This document shows positions 19,094-28,363 of a stretch of 64,000 bases of DNA, piece by piece. Origin of the DNA: JBNIDL01 sp050108195 (GTDB lineage: Bacteria > Pseudomonadota > Gammaproteobacteria > Enterobacterales > Enterobacteriaceae); assembly GCA_050108195.1 (NCBI GenBank), contig JBNIDL010000001.1:248001-312000 (forward strand). Reading direction: 5' to 3'. Below the pieces are notes generated by a model. The model worked only from the letters and a program-made list of their open reading frames with translations, was not told the origin of the DNA and did no database searches. Position 1 is the first letter of the stretch. Each line of letters starts with the position of its first letter. The translations under genes were made by a program, and so were the position numbers.

Positions 19094-20105
19094 TTTTTAT
19101 TGATAAGTTTATTATTTTATTTATTAAATTTTTGTATTTTAATCCACTGTATTTCCATAAACTTGAATATATGCTTGTTTTATACAATCCTGGTATTGTA
19201 TTAATTTCATTAAATATTATTTTATTTTTTTTTATAAAAAAACTTATTCTAGCCATACTTTTACATTCTAATATTTTATATATTTTTTTAGATAAAAATT
19301 TTATTTTTTTGTTTATTTTTTTTTTTATTTTTGCTGGGATAATTATATATCTTTTTTTTTTTATATATTTTCTTTTATAAGAAAAGATGAAATTATCTCT
19401 TTTTATTTCACCGCATAAACTAACTTTAATTTTTTCATTTCCTAAAATTGCTACTTCAATTTCTTTTCCGTCTATAAATTTTTCTATTAATATTTTATTA
19501 CTATACTTAAAAGCTTGATTAATAGAAAATTTAAGTTCTTTTTTTTTTATGGCTTTATTTACTCCTATTGAAGAACCTTGATTATTAGGTTTTATAATAA
19601 GTGGAAATCCTAATTTTTTAATAGAATATTCAAGTATTTTTTTTTTATTATCTTTTTTGTTAAAAATTAAAAAAGGAGACACTAATATTCCAAAGTTTTT
19701 TAATATTATTTTTGTTATATCTTTATTAAAACAAATGCTAGAACTCAATAAACTTGATCCTACACATGGTATTTTTAATAATTTTGATATTCCTTGAATT
19801 TCACCACTTTCTCCATTATTTCCATGTATTATTGGAAATATAATATCCGTCTTCATAAAGTAAATAATATTTTTCATAAATCTTTTTCTTGAGAATTTAT
19901 TTTTTTTTGAATTCTCTAAAAAATTATTTTTTAAGTAATTTATTTTATTATGGAATATAAATTCACCCTTTTTACTAATTTCTATTAGAATTAAAGTATA
20001 TTTTTTGTAGTTTATTACTTTTATAATATCTGTTAGTGAATTTAATGATATTTTATATTCTTTTGATTCTCCACCAAAGAACATTGAAATTATTTTTTTC
20101 TTCAT
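19083..20105 (-). CDS. ddlA: D-alanine--D-alanine ligase
   Basis: ATP-grasp ligase making the D-Ala-D-Ala terminus of the peptidoglycan precursor. It has 340 residues (E. coli DdlA 364). FGGESKEYKISLNS, PIIHGNNGESGEIQG, KPNNQGSSIGV and NEINTIPG are conserved. The insertion and spacing resemble DdlA more than DdlB. In E. coli ddlA lies near 8.6 min, far from pgl and gpmA, so this location departs from the otherwise collinear order. Confidence 0.93.
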   Translation of the reverse strand: MKKKIISMFFGGESKEYKISLNSLTDIIKVINYKKYTLILIEISKKGEFIFHNKINYLKNNFLENSKKNKFSRKRFMKNIIYFMKTDIIFPIIHGNNGESGEIQGISKLLKIPCVGSSLLSSSICFNKDITKIILKNFGILVSPFLIFNKKDNKKKILEYSIKKLGFPLIIKPNNQGSSIGVNKAIKKKELKFSINQAFKYSNKILIEKFIDGKEIEVAILGNEKIKVSLCGEIKRDNFIFSYKRKYIKKKRYIIIPAKIKKKINKKIKFLSKKIYKILECKSMARISFFIKKNKIIFNEINTIPGLYKTSIYSSLWKYSGLKYKNLINKIINLSIKNEK

Positions 20106-20237
20106 TAATTTATATTTTTTTTTTAAATTTAAAATTTAACATTTTTTGAAAAATTTTTATATAATTTAATATATAATGTTAATGTTTCTAGAAAATTATA
20201 TTTATTACTTTAATAATTTTTTTTGTAAAGGATAATA

Positions 20238-20924
20238 ATGAAAAACTATATGGTATTAGTTAGACATGGCGAAAGTGAATGGAATTTAGAAAATAAATTT
20301 ACAGGGTGGAGCGATATAAAACTTACAAAAAAAGGAAAAATGGATTCCAAAAATGTAGGTAAGTTATTAAAGAGAAAGAGATTGTTTTTTGATTTGGCTT
20401 TGTCTTCTTATTTGAAGAGAGCTATTCATAGTTTATGGAATATTTTGCTTGAATTAGATCAGCATTGGATACCTGTAAAAAAATCTTGGAGACTTAACGA
20501 AAGACATTATGGAAGACTTCAAGGATTAAACAAAAAAAAATTATGCAAAAAATATGGTGAAGAAAATATAAGAATTTTAAGAAGAAGTTTTTTGGAAGTA
20601 CCTCCAAAAGTTAAATTTGATGATTTCAGATACCCAGGTAATGATATAAAATATAAAAATATCGACAAAAAATTATTACCTTTTTCTGAAAGTTTAAAAG
20701 ACACTCTTTTAAGAGTTTTACCTTTTTTAAAAAACAAAGTTATTAAAAATATTAAAAATAAAAAAAATTTGTTAATAGTTGCACATGGTAATTCAATAAG
20801 AGCTATAATTAAATATATAGAAAAAATAAACGATAAAGAAATAGAAAATATAGAAATAGAAACATCTAGGCCTTTAATATATTATTTTAAAGGAAGTGAT
20901 ATTTCTGAAAAATATTATTTATAA
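20238..20924 (+). CDS. gpmA: 2,3-bisphosphoglycerate-dependent phosphoglycerate mutase
   Basis: Interconverts 3- and 2-phosphoglycerate in glycolysis. It has 228 residues (E. coli 250), slightly shortened at the C-terminus. The phosphorylated H10 in VRHGESEWN, the LNERHYGRLQG catalytic loop and VAHGNSIRA with the second active-site His are intact. A good AAAGGA site precedes the ATG. It stands alone on + between ddlA and the converging sucB. Confidence 0.95.
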   Translation: MKNYMVLVRHGESEWNLENKFTGWSDIKLTKKGKMDSKNVGKLLKRKRLFFDLALSSYLKRAIHSLWNILLELDQHWIPVKKSWRLNERHYGRLQGLNKKKLCKKYGEENIRILRRSFLEVPPKVKFDDFRYPGNDIKYKNIDKKLLPFSESLKDTLLRVLPFLKNKVIKNIKNKKNLLIVAHGNSIRAIIKYIEKINDKEIENIEIETSRPLIYYFKGSDISEKYYL

Positions 20925-20926
20925 TT

Positions 20927-21883
20927 TTATGTTTTTGGATTTTCTAGATGATTTTTTATTGTATTTAAAAAATTTATTGCTTCTTTTCCGTCTATTAAAC
21001 AATGATTATAAGATAGCGATAAATACATTATCGGCATGATCTTTATTTTTTTTTTTATTACTATAGGTTTATTATTTATACTATGTATTCCTAATATAGC
21101 TGTTTGAGGATAATTTATTATAGGAATAGACATAAAAGAATTAAACATTCCAGTATTTGATATAGTAAAACTTCCATTTTTTAAATCCTTTAATAAAATT
21201 CTATTTTTTTTACTTTTTTTAATAAGAATAGATATTGATTTTTCTATATCTTCAATACTCATTTTATCTACATTCTTTATTATAGGTGCTATAAGTCCAT
21301 TTTTAGTAGATATAGCTATGTTAATATCAAAGTATTTATAATAAACTATTTTGTCTTTTTCTATAGATGAGTTAATATTAGGGTATTCTTTTAATCCTTC
21401 AACTGCTGATTTTATAAAAAAGGGCATAAATCCTACTTTATATTCATAAGATAAATTATATTTGTTTTTTAAATTTATTAAATTTTTCATATTAACTTCG
21501 TTAAAAGTTGTTGCTGAAGCTATTTCTTTTTTACTTTTCAACATATTATACATTATTACTTTTCTTATATTAGATATTTTTACTTTCCTTTTTGTTCTTT
21601 TCTCTTTTTTTATTTTTTTTTTTTTTTCTATTTTTTTTTCAATTTTTATTAAAGCTAGTTTTTCTTTTTTTGACAATATTGTACCTACTTTCTTATAAAT
21701 TTTTACCAAAACGCCATTATAAGGAGAAGATATTTCTATTATAGATTTGTCAGCTTCTATTTCTAACAAAACTTCATTTTTTGATATAAATTCTCCTTTT
21801 CTTTTTTTCCATTTTGTTATTTTATATTTATTAACAGAAAAAGATAAATTTGAAGTTTTTAAATATTTATAGTTTTTTTTCAT
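20927..21883 (-). CDS. sucB: Dihydrolipoyllysine succinyltransferase (E2 of 2-oxoglutarate dehydrogenase), internally shortened
   Basis: Core subunit that transfers the succinyl group to CoA. It has 318 residues against 405 in E. coli. The lipoyl domain spans about 1-80 with the lipoylated lysine K46 in EADKS. A Lys-rich linker (about 80-100, encoded over an A15 run) leads straight into the catalytic domain (FNEVNM, GLIAPIIKNVDKM, FTISNTGMFNS). The active site reads HCLIDG, with His and Asp kept and the usual Arg changed to Cys. The peripheral-subunit-binding domain that normally docks E1 and E3 is missing. It overlaps sucA by four bases. Confidence 0.95.
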   Translation of the reverse strand: MKKNYKYLKTSNLSFSVNKYKITKWKKRKGEFISKNEVLLEIEADKSIIEISSPYNGVLVKIYKKVGTILSKKEKLALIKIEKKIEKKKKIKKEKRTKRKVKISNIRKVIMYNMLKSKKEIASATTFNEVNMKNLINLKNKYNLSYEYKVGFMPFFIKSAVEGLKEYPNINSSIEKDKIVYYKYFDINIAISTKNGLIAPIIKNVDKMSIEDIEKSISILIKKSKKNRILLKDLKNGSFTISNTGMFNSFMSIPIINYPQTAILGIHSINNKPIVIKKKIKIMPIMYLSLSYNHCLIDGKEAINFLNTIKNHLENPKT

Positions 21884-24501
21884 TTATTTTTTTCTAAGTA
21901 ATCTATATTTAAAGCATTCATTATTATTTTATTTTGTTGAATTTCGTAATTGTGTTTATTTGTTTCTTCAACGATTGAAGAAACAGGTCTACCAAAATAT
22001 TTTAATTTAATATTAAAAAAATTACAAAAGTGCATATTTATATAATTCCACATTCCTTGATTTTTAGGTTCTTCTTGGCACCAAACAAAATCTTTAGACA
22101 TTAAATAACTTTTTAAAATTTTTTTTATTTGTTTATAAGGAAATGGATAAATTTGCTCTATACGTATTATTGTTATTTTATTTTTTTTATTTCTTTTAGA
22201 GTAAAGTTCATAGTATATTTTTCCTGAACAAAAAATTACTCTTATTATATTATTTTTAAAATTTACTTTTTCTTTTATTATTGGAGAAAAAGTTAATCTA
22301 ATTAAATCTTTTATATAAAACTTTTCTAACTTACTATACAAAATTGATTTAGGAGATATTACTATTGAAGGTCTTTTTTTATAAATTTGATTATTTATTA
22401 TATAAAACATTTGGTAAGGAGTAGAAGGAAAATATATATTTACATTTTTTTTAGCACATGATTGAAGATGTCTTTCAATTCTAGAAGATGAATGATCTGG
22501 GCCTATACCTTCTAGTCCATGTGGCAGAAATATCAGTAAATTGCTGATTAAACCCCATTTTTCGTAACCTGAAAATATAAATTGATCAAAAATAGTTTGT
22601 GCTACATTGGAAAAGTCTCCGAATTGCGACTCCCAAATAACTAAAGTTTTCTCAGAAGATATAGAATATCCGTATTCAAAGCCTAATGTTGCTAATTCAG
22701 AAAGTATAGAATTTTGTATATAAATCTTATTTTTCTTATTTAATTTAGATAATGGAAAATATTCTCTGCCATTATATTTATCATATACTATAATATGCCT
22801 ATTAAAGAATGTACCTTGAATTATATCTTCTCCAGAAAATCTTATAGACACACCATTTTTTATTAGATTACCATAAGCTAATAATTCAGAAAAATTCCAG
22901 TTTATGTAAGATTTATTATTTGCCATATTTAATCTATTTTTATATATTTTTTTTATTTTTTTATCTAATTTTATATATTTTGGTATAGTATTAATTTTTA
23001 TAGCTAATTTAGTTAAATTATTAAAAGATATATTATAACTTTTTAAAAAATTTTTTTTGGAATTTTTTCCAAAAAAATTTTTTATATTTTTGCTTTTTGA
23101 CAATTTTTTATTGTTTTTTATTTTTTTTAAAAAAGTATTTTCGAAAATTTTTACTTCTTTAAAGTTTAGTATTTTTTTTTTTATTAGTTTTTTAGAGTAA
23201 ATTTTTACAACTGATGGATGTTTTCTAATTTTTTTGTACATCATTGGTTGAGTAACGTTATTATCATTAATTTCATTATGACTGTTTCTTCTGTAACCTA
23301 CTAAATCTATAAATACGTCTTTATTAAATTTTATTTTAAAATTTGTAGCTAATCTAGAAGCTATTATAGAAGATTCTGGATCATCAGCATTTACATGAAT
23401 AACAGGAGAGTTTATAGTTTTAGCTATATTACTACAATATATATTTGATTTTATATTACATAAATTATCTGTTGTAAATCCTATTTGATTATTTAAGATA
23501 ATATGTATTGTACCATTTACATTGTATTCTTTTTTCTGTGCTAAGTTAATTGATTCTTGAACTATACCTTGCCCAACTATAGAAGAGTCTCCATGTAATA
23601 TTAAAGAAATAGCTTTTTTTTTATTTTTAAATTTTATTAATCTTGACTTTGTTATTCCAAGTATTATAGGACTTATACTTTCTAAATGAGAAGAATTATA
23701 AGAAAGATATATATAAATATTATTTTTTTTTATTTTCTTTTTAACATAAAATCCTTGATGATATGGAACATCTTTTATTCCAACATTATTTGTTAGACAA
23801 AATTTGTTTAAAAAACTTTTTAAATTAATTCCTAAAACGTTAACTAAAACATTTTCTCTACCTCTATGGGCCATACCTATAATAATTTCTTTTATTTTAT
23901 TTTTTGAAGCTATTTTTATTATTTCATTTAATACTAAAATTAGTGATTCTTCGCCTTCTAAAGAAAATCTTCTTAAATTTATGAATTTTTTATTTAAGTA
24001 TTTTTCTAATGTTTCTGAAGATATTAAATTTAATAATATTTTTTTTTTTTCTTTTGAAGAAAAAGTTTTTTTCAGGTCATATAGTTCTATTTTATTTTGT
24101 ATCCATTTTTTTTCATTTTCTTTTATTAAATGCATGTATTCGATACCTAAAGATTTACAATATATATTTTTCAAAATATTATAAATTTCATGTAAACTCT
24201 TATTTTTATTTTTTTTTAAAAATTTGCTTGAATTTTCTTTAAGTTTAAATATTTTTTTATAATTTGTTTTTTCTTTAAAAATAGGGTTTATATCAGAAAA
24301 CAAATATCCGTATCTTCTAAAATTGTTTATTATTTTATTTAAATATTGTTTACTACAATTTTTCTCTTTATCTATATTTTTTAAAAAATTATATAATTTT
24401 TTGTTTATTTTTTTATTATTTTTTTTTAAATAAGAATAAAGGTTTTCTATATATTTCAAATAATTTGAAGATAATACGATGTATTTATTTAAATTTGTCA
24501 T
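21880..24501 (-). CDS. sucA: 2-oxoglutarate dehydrogenase E1 component
   Basis: Thiamine-diphosphate-dependent decarboxylase of the 2-oxoglutarate dehydrogenase complex. It has 873 residues (E. coli 933), with shortening in the N-terminal half. GMAHRGRENVLVNVLG, LHGDSSIVGQGIVQE, NNQIGFTTDN, VNADDPES and the C-terminal IFLPHGLEGIGPDHSS, CSGKIYYEL and WCQEEPKNQGMW motifs are conserved. It is cotranscribed with sucB. sucCD, the sdh genes and the lpd gene for E3 are not in this window. Confidence 0.96.
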   Translation of the reverse strand: MTNLNKYIVLSSNYLKYIENLYSYLKKNNKKINKKLYNFLKNIDKEKNCSKQYLNKIINNFRRYGYLFSDINPIFKEKTNYKKIFKLKENSSKFLKKNKNKSLHEIYNILKNIYCKSLGIEYMHLIKENEKKWIQNKIELYDLKKTFSSKEKKKILLNLISSETLEKYLNKKFINLRRFSLEGEESLILVLNEIIKIASKNKIKEIIIGMAHRGRENVLVNVLGINLKSFLNKFCLTNNVGIKDVPYHQGFYVKKKIKKNNIYIYLSYNSSHLESISPIILGITKSRLIKFKNKKKAISLILHGDSSIVGQGIVQESINLAQKKEYNVNGTIHIILNNQIGFTTDNLCNIKSNIYCSNIAKTINSPVIHVNADDPESSIIASRLATNFKIKFNKDVFIDLVGYRRNSHNEINDNNVTQPMMYKKIRKHPSVVKIYSKKLIKKKILNFKEVKIFENTFLKKIKNNKKLSKSKNIKNFFGKNSKKNFLKSYNISFNNLTKLAIKINTIPKYIKLDKKIKKIYKNRLNMANNKSYINWNFSELLAYGNLIKNGVSIRFSGEDIIQGTFFNRHIIVYDKYNGREYFPLSKLNKKNKIYIQNSILSELATLGFEYGYSISSEKTLVIWESQFGDFSNVAQTIFDQFIFSGYEKWGLISNLLIFLPHGLEGIGPDHSSSRIERHLQSCAKKNVNIYFPSTPYQMFYIINNQIYKKRPSIVISPKSILYSKLEKFYIKDLIRLTFSPIIKEKVNFKNNIIRVIFCSGKIYYELYSKRNKKNKITIIRIEQIYPFPYKQIKKILKSYLMSKDFVWCQEEPKNQGMWNYINMHFCNFFNIKLKYFGRPVSSIVEETNKHNYEIQQNKIIMNALNIDYLEKNK

Positions 24502-24523
24502 ATTTTATAAGTACTATTTAACC

Positions 24524-25267
24524 TTAAAAAGGATTTTTTATATTAACAAATTCAACATCAATTTTTAATTTTTTTTTTAGCCAATTACTAAGAGATAATA
24601 TTCCCCATATTTCTGTATCATGATGTCCTAAGGAATAGAAATTTATTTTTTTTTCTTTAGACAAATGCATTGTTTGTTCACCTACTTCTCCAGTAATAAA
24701 TGTATCTATTTTTTTTTCATCTATTTTATTTAATAAATTTTGTCCAGCTCCCGTGCATAAAGCTACATTTTTTATTTTTTTCTTTTTATTATAATGAAAA
24801 TAAATTATTTTTTTTTTAAAAATTTTTTCTATTCTTTTTTTAAAAATAAACCTATTAGTTCTCTCTTTTAAATTTCCAACAAATAAAAAATTATCTAAAA
24901 CATTCTTTATATTTATTTCTAAAATTTTTGCAAGCTGATAGTTGTTGCCTAATTTAGGATGTAAATCTAATGGTAAATGCCATGCATATAAATTAATATT
25001 ATTTGATAAAATCGTTTTAAACCTATTTCTCTTTATACCTCTAACTACTTTTGATTCATTTTTCCAAAAATAACCATGATGGACTATAATAGCATCCGCT
25101 TTTTTTTTTACTGCGACATTTAATAATTTTTGGCAAGCTGTAACTCCTGTAACTATTTTATTTATATTTTTTTTCCCTTCTATTTGGAGTCCATTAAAAG
25201 TATAGTCCTCTATTGTATCTGATCTTAATTTTTTATTAATTATGTATTCTAACTTTATATTGTTCAT
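24524..25267 (-). CDS. ybgI: NIF3/YbgI-family metal-binding protein
   Basis: A 247-residue protein of the dinuclear-metal NIF3 family. E. coli YbgI (247 residues) is a ring-shaped hexamer; the role is uncertain and annotation as a type 2 GTP cyclohydrolase I is only by homology. The metal ligands are present: VHHGYFW, HLPLDLHPKLGN and GHHDTEIWG. Retention in a reduced genome suggests a useful function. It is divergent from fldA and lies 22 bases upstream of sucA on the same strand. Confidence 0.92.
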   Translation of the reverse strand: MNNIKLEYIINKKLRSDTIEDYTFNGLQIEGKKNINKIVTGVTACQKLLNVAVKKKADAIIVHHGYFWKNESKVVRGIKRNRFKTILSNNINLYAWHLPLDLHPKLGNNYQLAKILEINIKNVLDNFLFVGNLKERTNRFIFKKRIEKIFKKKIIYFHYNKKKKIKNVALCTGAGQNLLNKIDEKKIDTFITGEVGEQTMHLSKEKKINFYSLGHHDTEIWGILSLSNWLKKKLKIDVEFVNIKNPF

Positions 25268-25395
25268 ATTTTTTTTAAATTATTTTATTTTTTATATAGA
25301 TTATCATAATATTTATATATATAATATATTTTGTTTAATTAGAACAGTTTTTTATTTTTTGAATTTTAATATATAAATTAATATTATAAAGGAAT

Positions 25396-25902
25396 ATGAT
25401 AGGTATTTTTTTTGGAAGTGATACAGGAAATACTAAAAAAGTCGCTTTTTATATACAAAAAATTATTGGAAAAAAAAAATCTAAAGTATTTGATATATCA
25501 AAATGTAAAAAAAATGATTTAGAAAATTATAAATATTTAATTTTAGGCATTCCTACATGGTTTTACGGAGAGCCTCAAAGTGATTGGGAAAATTTCTTAA
25601 AAGTTTTTAAAAAAATAAAATTTTCAGAAAAAAAAGTAGCTATATTCGGATGTGGAGATCAAGAAGACTATCCGGAATATTTTTGTGATGCAATGAAAAT
25701 TTTATTTAACATAATCAAAAAATCAGGTGGGTTAATTTTTGGTGAGTGGCCTTCAAAAGGATATAATTTTTTATCTTCAAAATCTTTAATAAAAAAAAAT
25801 AAATTTTTGGGATTAGTTATAGATGAAGATAGACAAAGTAGTTTAACTAAAATAAGAGTAAAAAAGTGGATAAAACAAATTACTGTTGAAATGAAATTAT
25901 AA
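25396..25902 (+). CDS. fldA: Flavodoxin 1
   Basis: FMN-binding low-potential electron carrier of 168 residues (E. coli 176). The phosphate loop GSDTGNTKKV lies at residues 7-16; the FMN-stacking Trp is in IPTWFYGEPQSDW, and the FGCGDQEDYPEYFCDAM segment is conserved. It probably reduces the radical-SAM enzymes BioB and LipA encoded here. An AAAGGA site lies before the ATG. Confidence 0.96.
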   Translation: MIGIFFGSDTGNTKKVAFYIQKIIGKKKSKVFDISKCKKNDLENYKYLILGIPTWFYGEPQSDWENFLKVFKKIKFSEKKVAIFGCGDQEDYPEYFCDAMKILFNIIKKSGGLIFGEWPSKGYNFLSSKSLIKKNKFLGLVIDEDRQSSLTKIRVKKWIKQITVEMKL

Positions 25903-25922
25903 AATTATTAAAAAATTAAATT

Positions 25923-27518
25923 TTATTTTTTTAAATTTGTCGTGTTATTAAAAGCTAGTGTTCTCATTGTTTTTTTTTCAATACAAAAATATCCTATTCT
26001 TTCAAACTGAAATGTTTCCTTTTTTTCTTTAAGAATAGATTTTTCTACAAATCCTGTTTTTTTTATAATTTTTTCTTTTATAGGTAAATTTGTAGTTATT
26101 TTTTTCAAATTTCTATAAAATAAAAAATTTGCTTTAATAGAATCCTTTAAAGATACCCAATGTATAATTTTTATTTTTTCTTTTTTTATATTTCTAATTT
26201 CATTATAATAATAATTACATAATATTTTTAATATATTTCCTTTATTATTTATTTTTACTTTTTTTATTTTTATAAAAAAAGAATACTTTAATTTAATTTT
26301 TTTTCCTATTAATGAATTAATACTATAGTTTTTTTTTAATTTTTTTATATCTGATTTTTCAATATATATTTTATTTCTTATTTTTAAGCAACGTTTTCCT
26401 AAATTAGGATCTTTTGGATTTTTTAATATATATATTTTTTTTTTATAATTTTCTGGAATATTTTTTATAATTAGTAAAACAGGATTTATTACTGCCATAA
26501 ATCTTTTAGAAGTTTTATCTAATGAATTTCTTGTACATGAATAGAAATATTTTTTATCAATTAGACTATATTTTTTTGATATACCAACATTTCTACAAAA
26601 TTCTAAAATAGATTGTGCTGTATACCCTCTTCTTTTTAATCCAGAAATTGTAAATAATCTTGGATCATTCCATCCTTCTACTACACTATTTGATATCATT
26701 TCGTTTATTTTTCTTTTTGAAGTTATTACGTTCTTTATATTTAATCTAGAGATTTCATATTGTGAAGGTTTATGTTCTATATCAAGATTTTTTAATATCC
26801 AATTGTACAATTTTCTGTTTCCTTCAAATTCTGTTGTACATAAAGAATGACTTATTTTTTCTATCGAATCGGATATACAATGAGAAAAATCATATGTTGG
26901 ATAAATTAACCATTTTTTACCTGTTCTATAATGTTTTTTAAATTTTATTCTATATATTACAGGATCTCTCATTAACAAATTAGAAGATTTCATATTTATT
27001 TTAGCCCTTAAACATGCTTCCTCTTCTTTAAAAAACCCTTCTCTCATTTTATGAAATAAACTAAGATTTTCTTCTACACTTTGTTCCCTATATGGGCTAT
27101 TTTTACCTTTAACAAAAAAATTGCCTCTATTTTCTTTTATTTGATCACTTGGAAGCTTATCCACATATGCTAACTTTTTTTTTATTAATTTTATTGCATA
27201 TTTATATATATTTTCAAAATACTCTGATGTGTATTTAATTTCTCCAGACCAAGAAAACCCTAGCCATTCTATATCTTTTTTAATTAAATAAACATATTTT
27301 TCCAATTCATTTTCCGGATTTGTGTCGTCGAATCTTAAATTACATTTTCCATTATATATTTTAGCTATATCAAAATTTAAACATATAGATTTAACATGTC
27401 CTATATGTAAACATCCATTAGGTTCCGGAGAGAATCTAGTTTTTATATAATTATATTTATTATTTAATATATCGTTTTTTATTATATTTATTATAAAATT
27501 TTTTCTTTTTGTTATCAT
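25923..27518 (-). CDS. glnS: Glutaminyl-tRNA synthetase
   Basis: Class I synthetase for tRNA-Gln. I set the start at 27518 (MITKRKNFI) because an upstream extension to 27551 would enter tRNA-Gln and has no counterpart in the family. The resulting protein has about 531 residues against 554. HIGH is at residues 38-41 in PEPNGCLHIGH; the KMSKS equivalent is TSKRK in VITSKRKINEM. RFDDTNPE and the Gln-specific TTEFEGNRKLYNW segment are present. The C-terminal beta-barrel is divergent and Lys-rich. It follows the Gln-Leu-Met tRNA group. Confidence 0.95.
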   Translation of the reverse strand: MITKRKNFIINIIKNDILNNKYNYIKTRFSPEPNGCLHIGHVKSICLNFDIAKIYNGKCNLRFDDTNPENELEKYVYLIKKDIEWLGFSWSGEIKYTSEYFENIYKYAIKLIKKKLAYVDKLPSDQIKENRGNFFVKGKNSPYREQSVEENLSLFHKMREGFFKEEEACLRAKINMKSSNLLMRDPVIYRIKFKKHYRTGKKWLIYPTYDFSHCISDSIEKISHSLCTTEFEGNRKLYNWILKNLDIEHKPSQYEISRLNIKNVITSKRKINEMISNSVVEGWNDPRLFTISGLKRRGYTAQSILEFCRNVGISKKYSLIDKKYFYSCTRNSLDKTSKRFMAVINPVLLIIKNIPENYKKKIYILKNPKDPNLGKRCLKIRNKIYIEKSDIKKLKKNYSINSLIGKKIKLKYSFFIKIKKVKINNKGNILKILCNYYYNEIRNIKKEKIKIIHWVSLKDSIKANFLFYRNLKKITTNLPIKEKIIKKTGFVEKSILKEKKETFQFERIGYFCIEKKTMRTLAFNNTTNLKK

Positions 27519-27542
27519 TATATTATTTTTTTTTATATATTT

Positions 27543-27614
27543 CTGGGGCACCAGGATTCGAACCTGGGAATGACGGGATCAAAACCCGTTGCCTTTCCTC
27601 TTGGCTATACCCCA
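27543..27614 (-). tRNA. glnU: tRNA-Gln (anticodon TTG)
   Basis: The reverse complement is a 72-nt cloverleaf starting TGGGGTATAGCC with anticodon TTG and G73, a glutamine identity base; U1-A72 is also typical of tRNA-Gln. CCA is not encoded. Only the TTG isoacceptor is seen, so it must also read CAG codons by wobble unless a second gene exists elsewhere. Confidence 0.95.
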
Positions 27615-27620
27615 ACATTT

Positions 27621-27703
27621 TACGGGAGACGAGATTTGAACTCGTATGTCAAAAAGACGCTAGAATCTAAATCTAGTGCGTATACCAATTTCGCCACCCC
27701 CGT
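27621..27703 (-). tRNA. leuW: tRNA-Leu (anticodon TAG)
   Basis: The reverse complement is a class II tRNA with anticodon TAG, the GGCGAAATTGGTATACGC D-region typical of leuW, and A73. The first pair is A1-U72, where E. coli leuW has G1-C72. CCA is not encoded. Confidence 0.93.
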
Positions 27704-27709
27704 ATTTTA

Positions 27710-27783
27710 TAGCTATGACAGGAATCGAACCTGTGACCTCAGCGTTATGAGTGCTGTGCTCTTACCAACTGAGCTACATAGCC
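27710..27783 (-). tRNA. metT: Elongator tRNA-Met (anticodon CAT)
   Basis: The reverse complement is a 74-nt cloverleaf with anticodon CAT, D arm AGCTCAGTTGGTAAGAGC and A73, matching E. coli metT rather than initiator tRNA, since it lacks the three G-C pairs at the base of the anticodon stem. The order Met-Leu-Gln upstream of glnS parallels the E. coli metT-leuW-glnU cluster. G1-U72 is a wobble pair. CCA is not encoded. Confidence 0.93.
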
Positions 27784-27893
27784 CTTTAACCACTATAAAA
27801 TAACATTTTTAAAAAAATAAATATATATTTAATATATTTTTAGTTTAATGATAAAATATTAATTATTTTATTTTTTGATAATATTTAAATGAA

Positions 27894-28346
27894 ATGTTTT
27901 TTTATAAAAAGAATGTAATTAATTTTCAATTTTGTTGCAACAAAAAATATTTTTTTTTTGATAAAAAAAAAATTAAAGAAAAAATAAAAAAAATATTATG
28001 TTTATTTACAAATTATTATGAAATTACAATAAGAATGGTAGAAAAAAAAGAAATAAAATATTTAAATAAGAAATATAGAAAAATGAATTATGCTACAAAT
28101 ATATTATCTTTCCACTACAATAAAAGTTTAAACAAAAGTAGTAAATACATATTTGGAGATTTAATTTTATGCCCATATGTAATTTATAAAGAGTCTTTGA
28201 ATAACAAAATTTATATTTTTGAATATTATATGCATATAATAGTACATGGATTATTACATTTATTTGGATATGATCATTATAGCCAAAAAGATGCTAATTT
28301 GATGGAATTTACTGAAAAAAAAATAATTAAAATGATAGGATTCTGA
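27894..28346 (+). CDS. ybeY: Endoribonuclease YbeY
   Basis: Single-strand RNase for 16S rRNA 3'-end maturation and ribosome quality control. It has 150 residues (E. coli 155). The zinc site H-x3-H-x5-H is intact in VHGLLHLFGYDHY, and the catalytic Arg lies in YRKMNYATNILSF. It heads a long + unit with leuS, holA, nadD, mrdAB and lipBA. In E. coli it lies a little upstream of leuS, so the loss of lnt, corC and others has brought the two together. Confidence 0.94.
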   Translation: MFFYKKNVINFQFCCNKKYFFFDKKKIKEKIKKILCLFTNYYEITIRMVEKKEIKYLNKKYRKMNYATNILSFHYNKSLNKSSKYIFGDLILCPYVIYKESLNNKIYIFEYYMHIIVHGLLHLFGYDHYSQKDANLMEFTEKKIIKMIGF

Positions 28347-28363
28347 TTTTTTTTAAACATTAA

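Noticed and set aside
27570..27803. 77-codon + frame across the tRNA cluster
   Set aside because: It runs antisense through tRNA-Gln, tRNA-Leu and tRNA-Met and its composition follows the tRNA sequence; not a gene.
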